A stretch of 64,000 bases of DNA from Stenotrophomonas maltophilia (GTDB lineage: Bacteria; Pseudomonadota; Gammaproteobacteria; Xanthomonadales; Xanthomonadaceae). Below the pieces are notes generated by a model, which was not told the DNA's origin, did no database searches, and saw only the letters and a list, made by a program, of their open reading frames with translations. Below are positions 51,772-59,895 of the stretch, piece by piece. Position 1 is the stretch's first letter, and every line of letters starts with the position of its first letter. Where the stretch lies: contig NZ_CP154630.1 in NCBI RefSeq assembly GCF_039555535.1, positions 1,005,001-1,069,000 of the forward strand, given 5' to 3'. Made by a program: the position numbers and the translations under genes.

Positions 51772-51821
51772 AGATAAAGAAAAAGGGCTGCCAAAAGGCA
51801 GCCCTTTTTCTTTATCTGGCG
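51768..51821. terminator. Bidirectional terminator, 25-bp perfect arms
   Basis: Arms 51768-51792 and 51797-51821 are fully complementary around an AAAA loop, with AAAAAGGGCTGCC next to the loop. The A and T stretches give termination in either direction. It lies between the integrase and the autotransporter. Confidence 0.9.
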
Positions 51822-51970
51822 CGGGACGCGACGCGCGTTTCGCGCGTCGCCCCACACGTTGCTGCGCAACGCGTGGGCCCCTCCCTTTGCCTGCCTCTCC
51901 CCGCCCCTGTCGGGGCAGCCCCTCAACAGAGGGGCTTGTTCCACCCGACGATTCAATGTCACGCCTGTGG

Positions 51971-51997
51971 GCCATCCACGCATGGCGTGGATCTACC
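51971..51997 (-). repeat. GTAG-headed palindrome (SMAG type)
   Basis: Arms ATCCACGC (51974-51981) and GCGTGGAT (51985-51992) with loop ATG; read on the minus strand it begins GGTAG. This is the form of SMAG repeats of Stenotrophomonas. A decayed copy follows near 52047-52064. The interval 51822-52074 has no gene. Confidence 0.75.
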
Positions 51998-52074
51998 GGG
52001 AGGCGCATTCGCGTGGTGTGGGAGTGAAGGCCATCCAAGCACGCGATGGATCCACGCATGGCGTGCGAGGGGAG

Positions 52075-52116
52075 GCCATTCGCACAGAGTGGGGAACCAT
52101 GCCCTGTGCGAATGGC
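52075..52116 (-). terminator. Hairpin after autotransporter gene
   Basis: Arms GCCATTCGCACAG (52075-52087) and CTGTGCGAATGGC (52104-52116), 13 bp perfect, with a 16-base loop. It lies six bases from the stop of the minus-strand autotransporter gene; no T run follows. Confidence 0.6.
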
Positions 52117-52122
52117 GTGTGC

Positions 52123-55100
52123 TCAGAACGTGTAGCCCAGCCCCAGCTGGATGCCGTTCTGGGTCTGGCCGTCGCGACGTTCGCCCACGTAGTCGACCAT
52201 CACCGACAGGCGCTTGCTGGCGCGGCTGGTGATGCCGAGGTTCCAGGCCAGCACCTGCTCGCCGACGGTCTGGCTGCTGGCACCGAACAGCAGGTCCGGG
52301 GCGGCGGTGAAGCCGTTGCTGTAGCGGGCCTGGGTATCGCCCAGCTCCTTCTGCCAGAGCACGCGGGCACGCGGGGTGATGCGCTCGCCGTTGTTGCCGT
52401 CGAAGGTCTTGAACAACTGCAGGCCTGCGCCCACGCGGATGCTCTCCAGGCTGCCACTGCGGCCGACCAGTGCGGCCGCATCCTGGCCTTCGTTGAAGCG
52501 CGTGGCCGAGGTGCGCGTGTAGTCGATCACCGGCAGCAGCGGCTGGATCACCACGCCGTTGCCGGTGGTGAACGAGAACGCATGCTCCACGCGTGCGGAA
52601 ATCGCGTCGTTGCTGTACTTCGCACGCAGCGGTCCCTGCAGGCCTTCAATGCCCTCGATGCTGCGGCGGGTGTCGTGGCGCAGGTCGGTGTAGCGGACGG
52701 CGGCGGACAGATAACCGCGCGAATACACTGCATCCATGTAGGCGCCGACATCCAGCGCGCGGACATCACCGGTGAATCCTGCGCCTTCGCTGGCCTTGGT
52801 CGACATGTCGGCCGCGGCAAGGCTCACGCCCAGTGTCACACGGTCGTCTGCCAGGCGGGTATCGGCACCGAGCACGATGCCGCCGATGGTGTGGCTAAGG
52901 CCGGCGACGCCACCGTCAGCGTCGATCCGGCCGTGGCTGCCGAACCCCCGCGCCCAGAAGCTGTGGTTGCGTCCGGCGTCGCCCGCGTCACTGCCCGCAT
53001 CTGCCGGTGCGACCAGGTGCATCGCCAGCTGGTTGAACAGGCGATTGCCGGTCATCGCCGATTGCGCCGAGGCCGCCTGCGCGGCCTGTGCCGCCAGGCC
53101 ATCAGCATCGCCACCGCTGCGCGAAGCGGCCTGATGCTGCTGTACGACATTGCCGATGCTGCCGATCAATGCGTTGTCGGCCAGGCGCAGGCTGGCATGC
53201 GCGTCACCGCGCAGGGCTCCCGCCTGGCGCGTGATGTCATCGCGGTCAGCAAACTGCAGGGCGCCCAGCAGTCCGCTCATCGACGGCGTGCGCTGCGCGG
53301 CCGCCTGCTGCAGCGCGAGGCCCAGGCCGTCGCCGGATTGCGCATTGCCGAACAGCCGGGTGTCGTCGAAGGAGGGATTGGCGGTCAACCAGATGCCGCT
53401 GCCGGTCTGGTTGACCGCGAAGCTGAGCAGCGAATTGTGGCGGGGGCGGAACACCGCGCCGGGCGCGGTGAGGTCGACCGCGCTGCCGGCTTCGCCACTA
53501 CGCTCGACGTACTGGAAACGCCCTTCGATGAAGTCCGACACCGGCGCTGCGCGGGTCAGGGTGTCGGGCGTAGCGGTGCGGCACCACAGGCCAGCGTACT
53601 CACCGTTCGACGGGCCGCAGGGGGCGACGGGCAGCTGCAGGGCGCTGGCATCCACCTGGGTCCCGACCAGGTGGTTCTGCTGCCCGGCCGGGAAGAACGC
53701 CTGCTTGACGTCCAGTGTCAGCCTGGCGCTGGGGGCAATGCTCAGCACGGTGCGGTTGATGTTGCCGAACAGGTTGTAGTCACCCGCCTGCGGGTCTTCA
53801 TCGACCAGGAAGTAGCGGGCTTCTTCCAGCGTGAGTGCCGGCGCGGTGCGCTGGCTGTCGACCTGGAAGGCCAGGTTCGCGCCGTCCTTGAGGTTGATGT
53901 AGCGGCCCTTGCCGATCCGGAAGCGCTCGCTGGTGAACACGTCGTCGCCACCGGGCGCCAGCGCCTCCAGCGAGTACGGGCGCATGACGATGCCGGACGG
54001 TGCGAGCGTGCCGCCGTCGTTGATGTCGATCGTGGCGTTCAAGGAGCCGTTGCCGGTCAGCACGCCGCCGCGTTCGATCACGGTCAGGCTGCGCAGTGCG
54101 CCCTGCTGCAGTTCGATGCGTCCGCCATTGCGGGCGCCGATGGCTTCGGCGTGGTGGATCCAGCCATTCTGCTGCAGGCGCAGCGTGCCACCATCGGCCA
54201 CTACATACTGCGCGGCTGAGGCGGAATCCAGCGACCAGACGCCGCCCTTGCCGATGCGGATCACACCGAAGGCGTCGTCCAGCCGGATGTCCGGGGCCGA
54301 TTGCTGGAAGTAGCGCAGGTTGGCCAGCGCATTGGTGTAACGGCCGCGCACGGCCAGGTTCGGATTGAGGTCTCCGCTCACTTCCTTGTCGATGGAGAGC
54401 ACGTCGCCGGGCTGGACGTAACCGGCTTCGGTAACGACGCGATCACTGTAGAAGGTCACGCCGGGATATGCGGTGCAGTTGCCTGCCGCGCTCTGGTCGC
54501 GGGTGGGGCAGAAGCGCGTGGCCACGGCCGCCACGTTCGGGTCGAAGTAGCGCAGGAAGCCCGACTGCTGGGTCAGTTCATAGTGCGCCTGGACGATGCG
54601 CGCTTCGATGACCGCGAAGTCGGTCGGGCCGAACATGTCCTTGTAGTACTTGATGTACTTGTCCTGACCCGGGTACGGGGTAGGACCGTTCGGGCCGGAT
54701 TCGCCATGGATGCCCAGCACCGTCTGCGTGTAGTTGCCGTGCGCCGGCAGCAGGCCGAACTGCGTCACCCTGCGCTTGACGCCGGCCACGAAGGCGTCGG
54801 CGCAGGCCGAGTAGCAGCCGCCGTCCAGTACGGTGTCCAGCCCATGCTGGCGGATGATGGCGCCCATGCCCACGCCACCGGAGGCGGCCCCGCCCGGCGA
54901 GTTGCGGAACACCACCTGGCGCAGCGGCGTACCACGGGCCTGCGCGGCCAGGACGTAGGCCTCCAGCGTCTGCGGATCGGTCGCCAGCACGTTGCCGGTG
55001 TAGTAGAGCGTGTCTCCATTCACATGGAAGGCACTGGCATGGGCCTGCGGCGCGGCAGCGATGCCGAGCAGTGCTGCAACAAGGGCGCTGCCGAGGACGG

Positions 55101-55137
55101 TGGCGCGACGGGCGGGGAGGGTGGGGTATCGATGCAT
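52123..55137 (-). CDS. Autotransporter with ClpP-like passenger domain
   Basis: A 1004-residue type V secretion protein. Residues 1-35 are a signal peptide (RRATVLGSALVAALLGIAAA, cut after QAHA). Residues 37-200 resemble the ClpP/COG3904 fold: VVFRNSPGGAASGG (NSPGG 79-83) and GGCYSACADAFVAG with Ser110 at the place of the ClpP nucleophile. A beta-helix-like passenger follows to about residue 650. The last 260 residues are an outer-membrane beta-barrel (FWARGFGSHGRIDADGG start, ending GIQLGLGYTF with the terminal Phe). The start ATG at 55137 is chosen because the signal peptide begins there; a longer frame to 55221 has no sense. A surface or secreted serine-protease-like activity is inferred. 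Confidence 0.88.
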   Translation of the reverse strand: MHRYPTLPARRATVLGSALVAALLGIAAAPQAHASAFHVNGDTLYYTGNVLATDPQTLEAYVLAAQARGTPLRQVVFRNSPGGAASGGVGMGAIIRQHGLDTVLDGGCYSACADAFVAGVKRRVTQFGLLPAHGNYTQTVLGIHGESGPNGPTPYPGQDKYIKYYKDMFGPTDFAVIEARIVQAHYELTQQSGFLRYFDPNVAAVATRFCPTRDQSAAGNCTAYPGVTFYSDRVVTEAGYVQPGDVLSIDKEVSGDLNPNLAVRGRYTNALANLRYFQQSAPDIRLDDAFGVIRIGKGGVWSLDSASAAQYVVADGGTLRLQQNGWIHHAEAIGARNGGRIELQQGALRSLTVIERGGVLTGNGSLNATIDINDGGTLAPSGIVMRPYSLEALAPGGDDVFTSERFRIGKGRYINLKDGANLAFQVDSQRTAPALTLEEARYFLVDEDPQAGDYNLFGNINRTVLSIAPSARLTLDVKQAFFPAGQQNHLVGTQVDASALQLPVAPCGPSNGEYAGLWCRTATPDTLTRAAPVSDFIEGRFQYVERSGEAGSAVDLTAPGAVFRPRHNSLLSFAVNQTGSGIWLTANPSFDDTRLFGNAQSGDGLGLALQQAAAQRTPSMSGLLGALQFADRDDITRQAGALRGDAHASLRLADNALIGSIGNVVQQHQAASRSGGDADGLAAQAAQAASAQSAMTGNRLFNQLAMHLVAPADAGSDAGDAGRNHSFWARGFGSHGRIDADGGVAGLSHTIGGIVLGADTRLADDRVTLGVSLAAADMSTKASEGAGFTGDVRALDVGAYMDAVYSRGYLSAAVRYTDLRHDTRRSIEGIEGLQGPLRAKYSNDAISARVEHAFSFTTGNGVVIQPLLPVIDYTRTSATRFNEGQDAAALVGRSGSLESIRVGAGLQLFKTFDGNNGERITPRARVLWQKELGDTQARYSNGFTAAPDLLFGASSQTVGEQVLAWNLGITSRASKRLSVMVDYVGERRDGQTQNGIQLGLGYTF

Positions 55138-55310
55138 GCGGAATTCCACGGAAAGGAGTGGAGGGCGGCAGGCGCCTCTCCAGACCGCTAACGCAGCTGC
55201 AGGGGTTTCTCCCCCAGTCATCGCGCTCGGGCGCCCATGCAGGCGCCGGGGCGGAGCATTCGTGCCGCGCGGGTTACCATGTGCGCATCACTTGCTGGAG
55301 CCTTCCCCCC

Positions 55311-55715
55311 ATGAGCGCTGAAATCCTCGTCCCCGTGTCCTTCGGCGAGCTGCTGGACAAGATCTCGATCCTGCAGATCAAGTCCGAGCGCATCAGCGAC
55401 GAGGGCAAGCTGGCCAACGTGCGCAGGGAGCTGTCGGCGCTGGAGCAGACCTGGATGGCGCACCCGGCGGCGGTGAAGGACATCGCCAAGCTGCGTGCCG
55501 AGCTGAAGGCGGTCAACGAGCAGCTGTGGGACATCGAGGACGACATCCGCCTGAAGGAGAAGGCGCAGGCGTTCGACCAGGGCTTTGTCGACCTGGCGCG
55601 CAGCGTCTACCTGCGCAACGATGAGCGTGCGCGGATCAAGAAGGCGATCAACCTGGCGCTGGGCTCGGCGTACGTGGAAGAGAAGTCCTACCAGGACTAC
55701 GCGCAGCGCGGGTGA
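55311..55715 (+). CDS. DUF6165 protein
   Basis: A 134-residue cytoplasmic, strongly helical protein (DUF6165) with EILVPVSFGELLDKISILQI at the N-terminus and NDERARIKKAINLALGS near the end. The family is often encoded beside lipopolysaccharide or capsule glycosyltransferases; its function is unknown. Here it precedes a glycosyltransferase 9 gene on the other strand, separated by a GTAG palindrome. Start ATG at 55311 follows a weak purine-rich stretch. Confidence 0.85.
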   Translation: MSAEILVPVSFGELLDKISILQIKSERISDEGKLANVRRELSALEQTWMAHPAAVKDIAKLRAELKAVNEQLWDIEDDIRLKEKAQAFDQGFVDLARSVYLRNDERARIKKAINLALGSAYVEEKSYQDYAQRG

Positions 55716-55719
55716 GGTG

Positions 55720-55746
55720 GATCCGCCGGGCGTGGCCCGGCGCTAC
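55720..55746 (-). repeat. GTAG-headed palindrome between convergent genes
   Basis: Arms GCCGGGC (55725-55731) and GCCCGGC (55735-55741) with GTG loop; read on the minus strand it starts GTAGCG. SMAG-type repeat that could serve as terminator for both convergent genes. Confidence 0.75.
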
Positions 55747-55761
55747 CGATGATCCGTCGAC

Positions 55762-56808
55762 TCAGGTGAGGTGGTCCGCTACGTAACGTTCGAATGCCGC
55801 GATGCCGTCTTCGACGGTGATCAGTTCCATCACATCGTCGAACTCGATCTTGGTGCCCCATTTCAGGTCGGCAGCCTGCTTGGCCAGATACTTGCGCGCG
55901 GCATCGTCGTAGCGATCCACGCAGTAGCGGCGGTCAGAGTACGGGCCGCTGCGGTTCGGGTTGCTGGCCGCATGCAGGCCCAGCACTTTGGCGCCCATCG
56001 CGTTGGCGATATGCATCGGGCCCGAGTCCGGGGTCATCACCAGGTTGGCGCGGGCGAGCAGGGCGGGCAGCTGCTTGAGCGTATCCTTGCCGACCAGGTC
56101 CAGCGCTGGCGTATGCAGTTGCGCCTGGATGGCATCGGCCATGCTGCGCTCCAGTTCGCTGCGGCCACCGCACAGCACCACCCGCCAACCGCGCTGTGCG
56201 GCGTGGTTGGCCACGGCTGCATAGCGGTCTGCGTACCAGTTGCGGCGCACGTGGCTGGAACAGGGCGAGATCATCAGCACCGGGCGGCCATCGTCCTGCC
56301 ACTGCGCCGCAGCCCACTCGTACGCGGATTGCGGCACGGCCAGATCCCAGCTGACCTCGGTCTGGCGCAGGCCCAGCGGCTCGCAGAAGCTGCCGATGGC
56401 GTCCAGCACATGGATGCCGGGGCGGTCGGGGATGCGCTCGTTGATGAAGAGCCCGTGCAGGTCCTTGGAGCGGCTGCGGTCGTAGCCGATGCGGCGCTCG
56501 GCGGGAATGAAGGCCGACAGCAGGTTGGCGCGGAACGCCACCTGCATCTGCAGCAGCGCTTCAAAACGCCCCGGTGGCAGCTGTTTGCGCAGCTCCTTGA
56601 CCCCTGCCATGCCGCTCTTCTTGTCGAAGGCGTGGAAGGTGACGCCGGGCAGGCCGTCGAGCAGTTTGTGGCCGACCTTGTCGATGATCCAGTGGATCGG
56701 CGTGTCCGGACGCGCAGCCTGCAGGGTGCGCACCAGGGGCACCACGTGGGTGACGTCGCCGAGTGCGGACAGGCGCAGGAGGCACAAGGAGGAGGACGCT
56801 GATGCCAT
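55762..56808 (-). CDS. Glycosyltransferase family 9 (heptosyltransferase type)
   Basis: A 348-residue transferase of lipopolysaccharide inner-core synthesis. Family 9 landmarks are [20 protein letters not shown] at the start, [17 protein letters not shown] near residue 100, [13 protein letters not shown] near 183 and the donor-site [14 protein letters not shown] near 263. It would add heptose or a related sugar to the lipid A-Kdo acceptor. It diverges from kdkA, whose product phosphorylates Kdo of the same core; their starts are 20 bases apart. Confidence 0.92.
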   Translation of the reverse strand: MASASSSLCLLRLSALGDVTHVVPLVRTLQAARPDTPIHWIIDKVGHKLLDGLPGVTFHAFDKKSGMAGVKELRKQLPPGRFEALLQMQVAFRANLLSAFIPAERRIGYDRSRSKDLHGLFINERIPDRPGIHVLDAIGSFCEPLGLRQTEVSWDLAVPQSAYEWAAAQWQDDGRPVLMISPCSSHVRRNWYADRYAAVANHAAQRGWRVVLCGGRSELERSMADAIQAQLHTPALDLVGKDTLKQLPALLARANLVMTPDSGPMHIANAMGAKVLGLHAASNPNRSGPYSDRRYCVDRYDDAARKYLAKQAADLKWGTKIEFDDVMELITVEDGIAAFERYVADHLT

Positions 56809-56828
56809 GTGTTGTTAGACTCAATGAA

Positions 56829-57578
56829 ATGGTCGCATTCGACGCCAATGAAGCGCTGACGCCATGCCGCGAGGGTCGCGGCATCGGGGCCATTCTGTTC
56901 GACCGCGAGCGGCTGCGGCAAGCCGAGGTTGGCCTGTTCTCGCCCCAGCACTGGGGCAGCAAGGCCCGGCCGGTCGGCGAGGGCGGTCGCGGCAGCGCCT
57001 GGTTCATTGATGCGCCGTTCGGCGCCAGCGTGCTGCGCCACTACCTGCGCGGCGGCCTGGCAGCGAAGATCAGCCATGACCAGTACCTCTGGCGCGGGTC
57101 GGACCGGACCCGGAGCTTTGCCGAATTCCGCCTGATGCGCGCCCTGCGCGAGAAGAAGCTGCCGGTGCCCCGGCCGATCGCCGCGTACTACATGCGCGAG
57201 GGCCTGCGTTACCGCGCCGCGATCCTGATGGAGCGGATCGAGGGCGTGCGCTCGCTGGCCGACCGCGCATTGGTTGCCGGCCGCGGCGCCCCGTGGGAGG
57301 AGACCGGGCGGTTGATCGCCCGCTTCCACCGTGCCGGCCTGGACCATGCCGACCTCAACGCGCACAACATCCTGTTCGATGGCAACGGCCACGGCTGGCT
57401 GATCGACTTCGACCGCGGGGTGATCCGCATACCGGCCACCGCCTGGCGCGAGCGCAACCTCAAGCGCCTGCTGCGTTCGCTGATCAAGCTGCGTGGCGAG
57501 CGCAGCGTGGAAGACGTGCATAAGGACTACGCGCGGCTGCGCCGCGCCTATGACATGGCCTGGAACCGGGGCACCTGA
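56829..57578 (+). CDS. kdkA: 3-deoxy-D-manno-octulosonic acid kinase KdkA
   Basis: A 249-residue protein-kinase-like enzyme that phosphorylates Kdo in lipopolysaccharide, at the cytoplasmic face. Motifs are the N-lobe lysine region [21 protein letters not shown], the catalytic loop [15 protein letters not shown] (about residue 170) and the metal-binding LIDFDRG (about 188). In organisms with a single Kdo, the phosphate replaces the second Kdo. Start at 56829; an ATG nine codons upstream (56802) overlaps the divergent gene. The next gene begins at the kdkA stop. Confidence 0.93.
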   Translation: MVAFDANEALTPCREGRGIGAILFDRERLRQAEVGLFSPQHWGSKARPVGEGGRGSAWFIDAPFGASVLRHYLRGGLAAKISHDQYLWRGSDRTRSFAEFRLMRALREKKLPVPRPIAAYYMREGLRYRAAILMERIEGVRSLADRALVAGRGAPWEETGRLIARFHRAGLDHADLNAHNILFDGNGHGWLIDFDRGVIRIPATAWRERNLKRLLRSLIKLRGERSVEDVHKDYARLRRAYDMAWNRGT

Positions 57579-58345
57579 TGGACTGGTCGTTGCGTTTCCT
57601 CGGCGTCGGCAATGCGTCGGCGGTCGAGCTGGGTTCGCCGATGTCGGTGATCGAGCGCGATGGCCGGCCGTGGCTGACCATCGATTGTGGCGGTGAAGGC
57701 CTGACCGCGTTCAAGGCCCACTACGGGCACATGCCGCAGGCGCTGTTCGTCACCCATGTGCACCTGGATCACGTGGCCGGTTTCGAGCGGCTGTTCGTGG
57801 ATACCTTCTTCAGCACGCAGCGCCGCGGCAAGGTGCGCCTGTACGTGCCGGCCACGGTGGTGCCGCTGCTGCACAAGCGCATCGGCGACTATCCGAACGT
57901 GCTGGCCGAGGGCGGTGCCAACTTCTGGGATGCCTTCCAGCTGATCGTGGTGGGCGAGGCGTTCTGGCACGAGGGCGTGCGCCTGGAAGTCTTCCCGGTA
58001 CGCCACCACTGGCCGGAGACGGCTTACGGCCTGCGCCTGCAGGGCGCGCTGACCTGGAGCGGTGACACCCGGCCGATTCCGGAGATGCTGGCCCGCTTCG
58101 CCAACGACAACGAGCTGATCGCCCACGACTGTGGCCTGCACGGCAACCCGTCGCATACCGGCGTGGACGACCTGGAACGTGAGTACAGCGCGGAACTGCA
58201 GGCACGGATGATGCTGTACCACTACGCCAGCGTGGCCGATGGTGCGGCGCTGGCCGCGCGCGGGCACCGTGTCGCACAGCCGGGGCAGTGCGTGCCGCTG
58301 GCCAGCCCGACCGCGCCGCACGTGCTGGCGCAGGACCCGCCGTGA
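57578..58345 (+). CDS. MBL-fold metallo-hydrolase
   Basis: A 255-residue metallo-beta-lactamase-fold hydrolase. The metal motif is THVHLDH (residues 61-67), a further histidine is in PVRHHWPETAYG near 146, and the aspartate ligand in TWSGDTRPIPE near 163; HDCGLHG near 183 completes the site. The substrate is unknown. It shares one base with the kdkA stop, so it is part of the lipopolysaccharide operon by position. Confidence 0.88.
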   Translation: MDWSLRFLGVGNASAVELGSPMSVIERDGRPWLTIDCGGEGLTAFKAHYGHMPQALFVTHVHLDHVAGFERLFVDTFFSTQRRGKVRLYVPATVVPLLHKRIGDYPNVLAEGGANFWDAFQLIVVGEAFWHEGVRLEVFPVRHHWPETAYGLRLQGALTWSGDTRPIPEMLARFANDNELIAHDCGLHGNPSHTGVDDLEREYSAELQARMMLYHYASVADGAALAARGHRVAQPGQCVPLASPTAPHVLAQDPP

Positions 58346-58731
58346 CGGACGTGGCCCAGCCTGCGGATGCAGCGCTGGCCGCCGGACTGGAACATCTGGA
58401 ACGCGCACTGCACACCCCGCAGGTGCGCGGTGACCGTGCGCGTCTTGCGGCGCTGCTGGATGAGGATTTCAGCGAGATCGGCAGTTCCGGCCGCTGTTAC
58501 GGCCGTGAAGCGGCGTTGGCGGAGATTCCGCTGGAGCGGGCGCAGGTGCAGATCGAATCGGAGCAGTACGCGGTCTCGCTGCTGACGCAGGACCTGGCCC
58601 AGGTGCGTTATCGCAGCCGCTATCACCTCGATGGCCAGCCGCAGGGCTGGGTGCTGCGCAGTTCGCTGTGGCGCAGGCACGCACAGGGGTGGCGGGTGGT
58701 GTTCCACCAGGGCACGCCCGAGGCACGGTAG
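58342..58731 (+). CDS. DUF4440/SnoaL-like protein
   Basis: A 129-residue NTF2-like protein of the DUF4440 type: LLDEDFSEIGSSGRCYGREA, then VRYRSRYHLDGQPQGWVLRSSLWRR and WRVVFHQGTP. Many members bind small ligands or help other enzymes; function here is unknown. The GTG start at 58342 overlaps the previous stop by GTGA, preferred to an upstream ATG at 58288 inside the MBL gene. Confidence 0.85.
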   Translation: MTDVAQPADAALAAGLEHLERALHTPQVRGDRARLAALLDEDFSEIGSSGRCYGREAALAEIPLERAQVQIESEQYAVSLLTQDLAQVRYRSRYHLDGQPQGWVLRSSLWRRHAQGWRVVFHQGTPEAR

Positions 58732-58764
58732 CGCTGGGCCATGCCGGGCGAAGCATGTGAAGCC

Positions 58765-58803
58765 GGGGTCAGATCCCTTTGCCGTGCAAAGGGATCTGAC
58801 CCC
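58765..58803. repeat. 18-bp inverted repeat (GGGGTCAGATCCC type)
   Basis: Arms 58765-58782 and 58786-58803 are perfectly complementary with a CGT loop. This GGGGTCAGATCCCTTT palindrome is a frequent intergenic repeat type in xanthomonads. It lies between the DUF4440 gene and the 3' end of the SRP RNA gene and could stop transcripts from both sides. Confidence 0.85.
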
Positions 58804-58818
58804 AGTGCAGAAAAGGCG

Positions 58819-58926
58819 GTGGCCCCGCCGGCTGACCTCGGCGCCCGCGTCGATCGATACCGTTGCTGCCTTCCGGCCCTGGCGGGGTTTTCGACCTAGC
58901 GTCGCGAGGGGCCGACGGGGCCACCA
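58819..58926 (-). ncRNA. ffs: Signal recognition particle RNA (4.5S)
   Basis: On the minus strand the conserved SRP hairpin core CAGGGCCGGAAGGCAGCA lies at about 58866-58883, including the GGAA tetraloop bound by Ffh. The ends pair: GGTGGCCCC (58926-58918) with GGGGCCACC (58827-58819), and the pairing continues inward. CTTTTC (58816-58811) after the 3' end is a terminator T run. The RNA works with Ffh and FtsY to insert membrane proteins. Exact ends are estimated from the pairing. Confidence 0.93.
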
Positions 58927-59147
58927 TAGAGACGTTGGCCGCCCGGTGGGCGGCCAGTTCACGGATCAGGGGAAGCAGCGCGCGATGCGCCAGAGACCAC
59001 AGCCGGACTGCGCATCGGCTGGCCGATGGCAGGCGCGTAGTCTAGCGCAGGCAGGTGCATCGACGCCAGCTTCACGCGCTGAATCTGCTGTAACCCGTTC
59101 CCGCCCACGGCGCCCCGGGCCAGCCCCCGTTGCTAGAATGCCGGCCT

Positions 59148-59215
59148 GGAGGAACGACCTCCCCCACATCGGGAATCAATGACCAGGACGGCCTGGCCCT
59201 ACCAAGAGGAGGGCC
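59148..59215 (+). promoter_or_regulatory. Guanidine-II (mini-ykkC) riboswitch
   Basis: Two small hairpins with ACGR loops: P1 GGAGG-AACGA-CCTCC (59148-59162) and P2 CCAGG-ACGG-CCTGG (59183-59196), 20 bases apart. The second is followed by the Shine-Dalgarno AGGAGG (59207-59212) of the exporter gene. The alternative pairing GGCCCT (59195-59200) with AGGGCC (59210-59215) would cover the Shine-Dalgarno and is excluded when P2 forms. This fits the known translational ON switch responding to guanidine. Confidence 0.88.
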
Positions 59216-59218
59216 GTC

Positions 59219-59536
59219 ATGGCCTGGATCTATCTGTTGTTCGCCGGCCTGCTGGAAATCGTCTGGGCCGTGTCCATGAAGCAGTCCGAAGGCTTCACCA
59301 AGCTCACCCCCACCGTGGTCACGATCGTTGGCATGATCGCCAGCTTCTGGCTGCTGGCCGTGGCCATGCGCAGCCTGCCGCTGGGCACCGCCTACACGAT
59401 CTGGACCGGCATCGGCGCGGTCGGCGCATTCGTGGTCGGCATCGTGTTCCTGGGCGAGCAGGTCAGCCCGATGCGGATCGGTGCGGCGGTACTGATCGTT
59501 TCCGGCCTGGTGCTGATGAAACTCTCGAGCAGCTGA
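59219..59536 (+). CDS. gdx: Guanidinium exporter Gdx/SugE (SMR family)
   Basis: A 105-residue small multidrug resistance protein with four helices (about residues 2-20, 31-50, 58-78, 84-102). The membrane glutamate is E13 in GLLEIVWAVSMKQS, a SugE/Gdx signature, with WTGIGAVGAFVVGI in the third helix. Gdx proteins export guanidinium as dual-topology dimers. The riboswitch upstream supports this substrate over quaternary ammonium compounds. Confidence 0.95.
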   Translation: MAWIYLLFAGLLEIVWAVSMKQSEGFTKLTPTVVTIVGMIASFWLLAVAMRSLPLGTAYTIWTGIGAVGAFVVGIVFLGEQVSPMRIGAAVLIVSGLVLMKLSSS

Positions 59537-59895
59537 ATGTATTTACTTATGGCGGGGAAAGGAATCTCCGCTTCCAGTAGATATATGCATTTTCGGCAAA
59601 ACCATTTTGTCCGCCCGTTTTATTTGACGTACGTCATGAAAATGGAGGGCGTGATTCACATGCCGCTGGCACCGACGGTCGCACAGTGCCGCCATTCGTC
59701 GGGCGAAACCGGGGAGTTTTCGCCTTGATGGACATGCTTTCGTACCTGTCACCGGGTGTGATCGCGTGAAGATGTGAAGATTTTCAGGAGTTAATGCCTT
59801 CAAGCCTTGTTTCCGTATCGGGAGCCGAGGTGGGCCGCATTGTCTCCAAAAAACCTGCCAGCTGTGCCATCCGGTCTTTTCATGGAGATTTACCG
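59537..59895. other. Intergenic region before giant autotransporter
   Basis: No convincing gene; the short frame 59537-59728 has atypical composition and no ribosome site. The stretch is more AT-rich than its surroundings and should contain the promoter of the adhesin gene. A perfect 12-bp palindrome TGACGTACGTCA is at 59625-59636, and GGAGA at 59884-59888 is the ribosome site of that gene. Confidence 0.6.
59625..59636. promoter_or_regulatory. Palindrome TGACGTACGTCA, possible Crp/Fnr-type site
   Basis: The sequence TTGAC-GTAC-GTCAT has the half-site length and spacing of Crp/Fnr-family operators (consensus TTGAT-N4-ATCAA) but with C/G at the fifth position. It is 260 bases upstream of the adhesin start. 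Confidence 0.35.

Noticed and set aside
59537..59728. Short plus-strand frame after the Gdx gene.
   Set aside because: Starts immediately after the gdx stop without a ribosome site, composition is unlike the local genes, and it covers the probable promoter of the adhesin.
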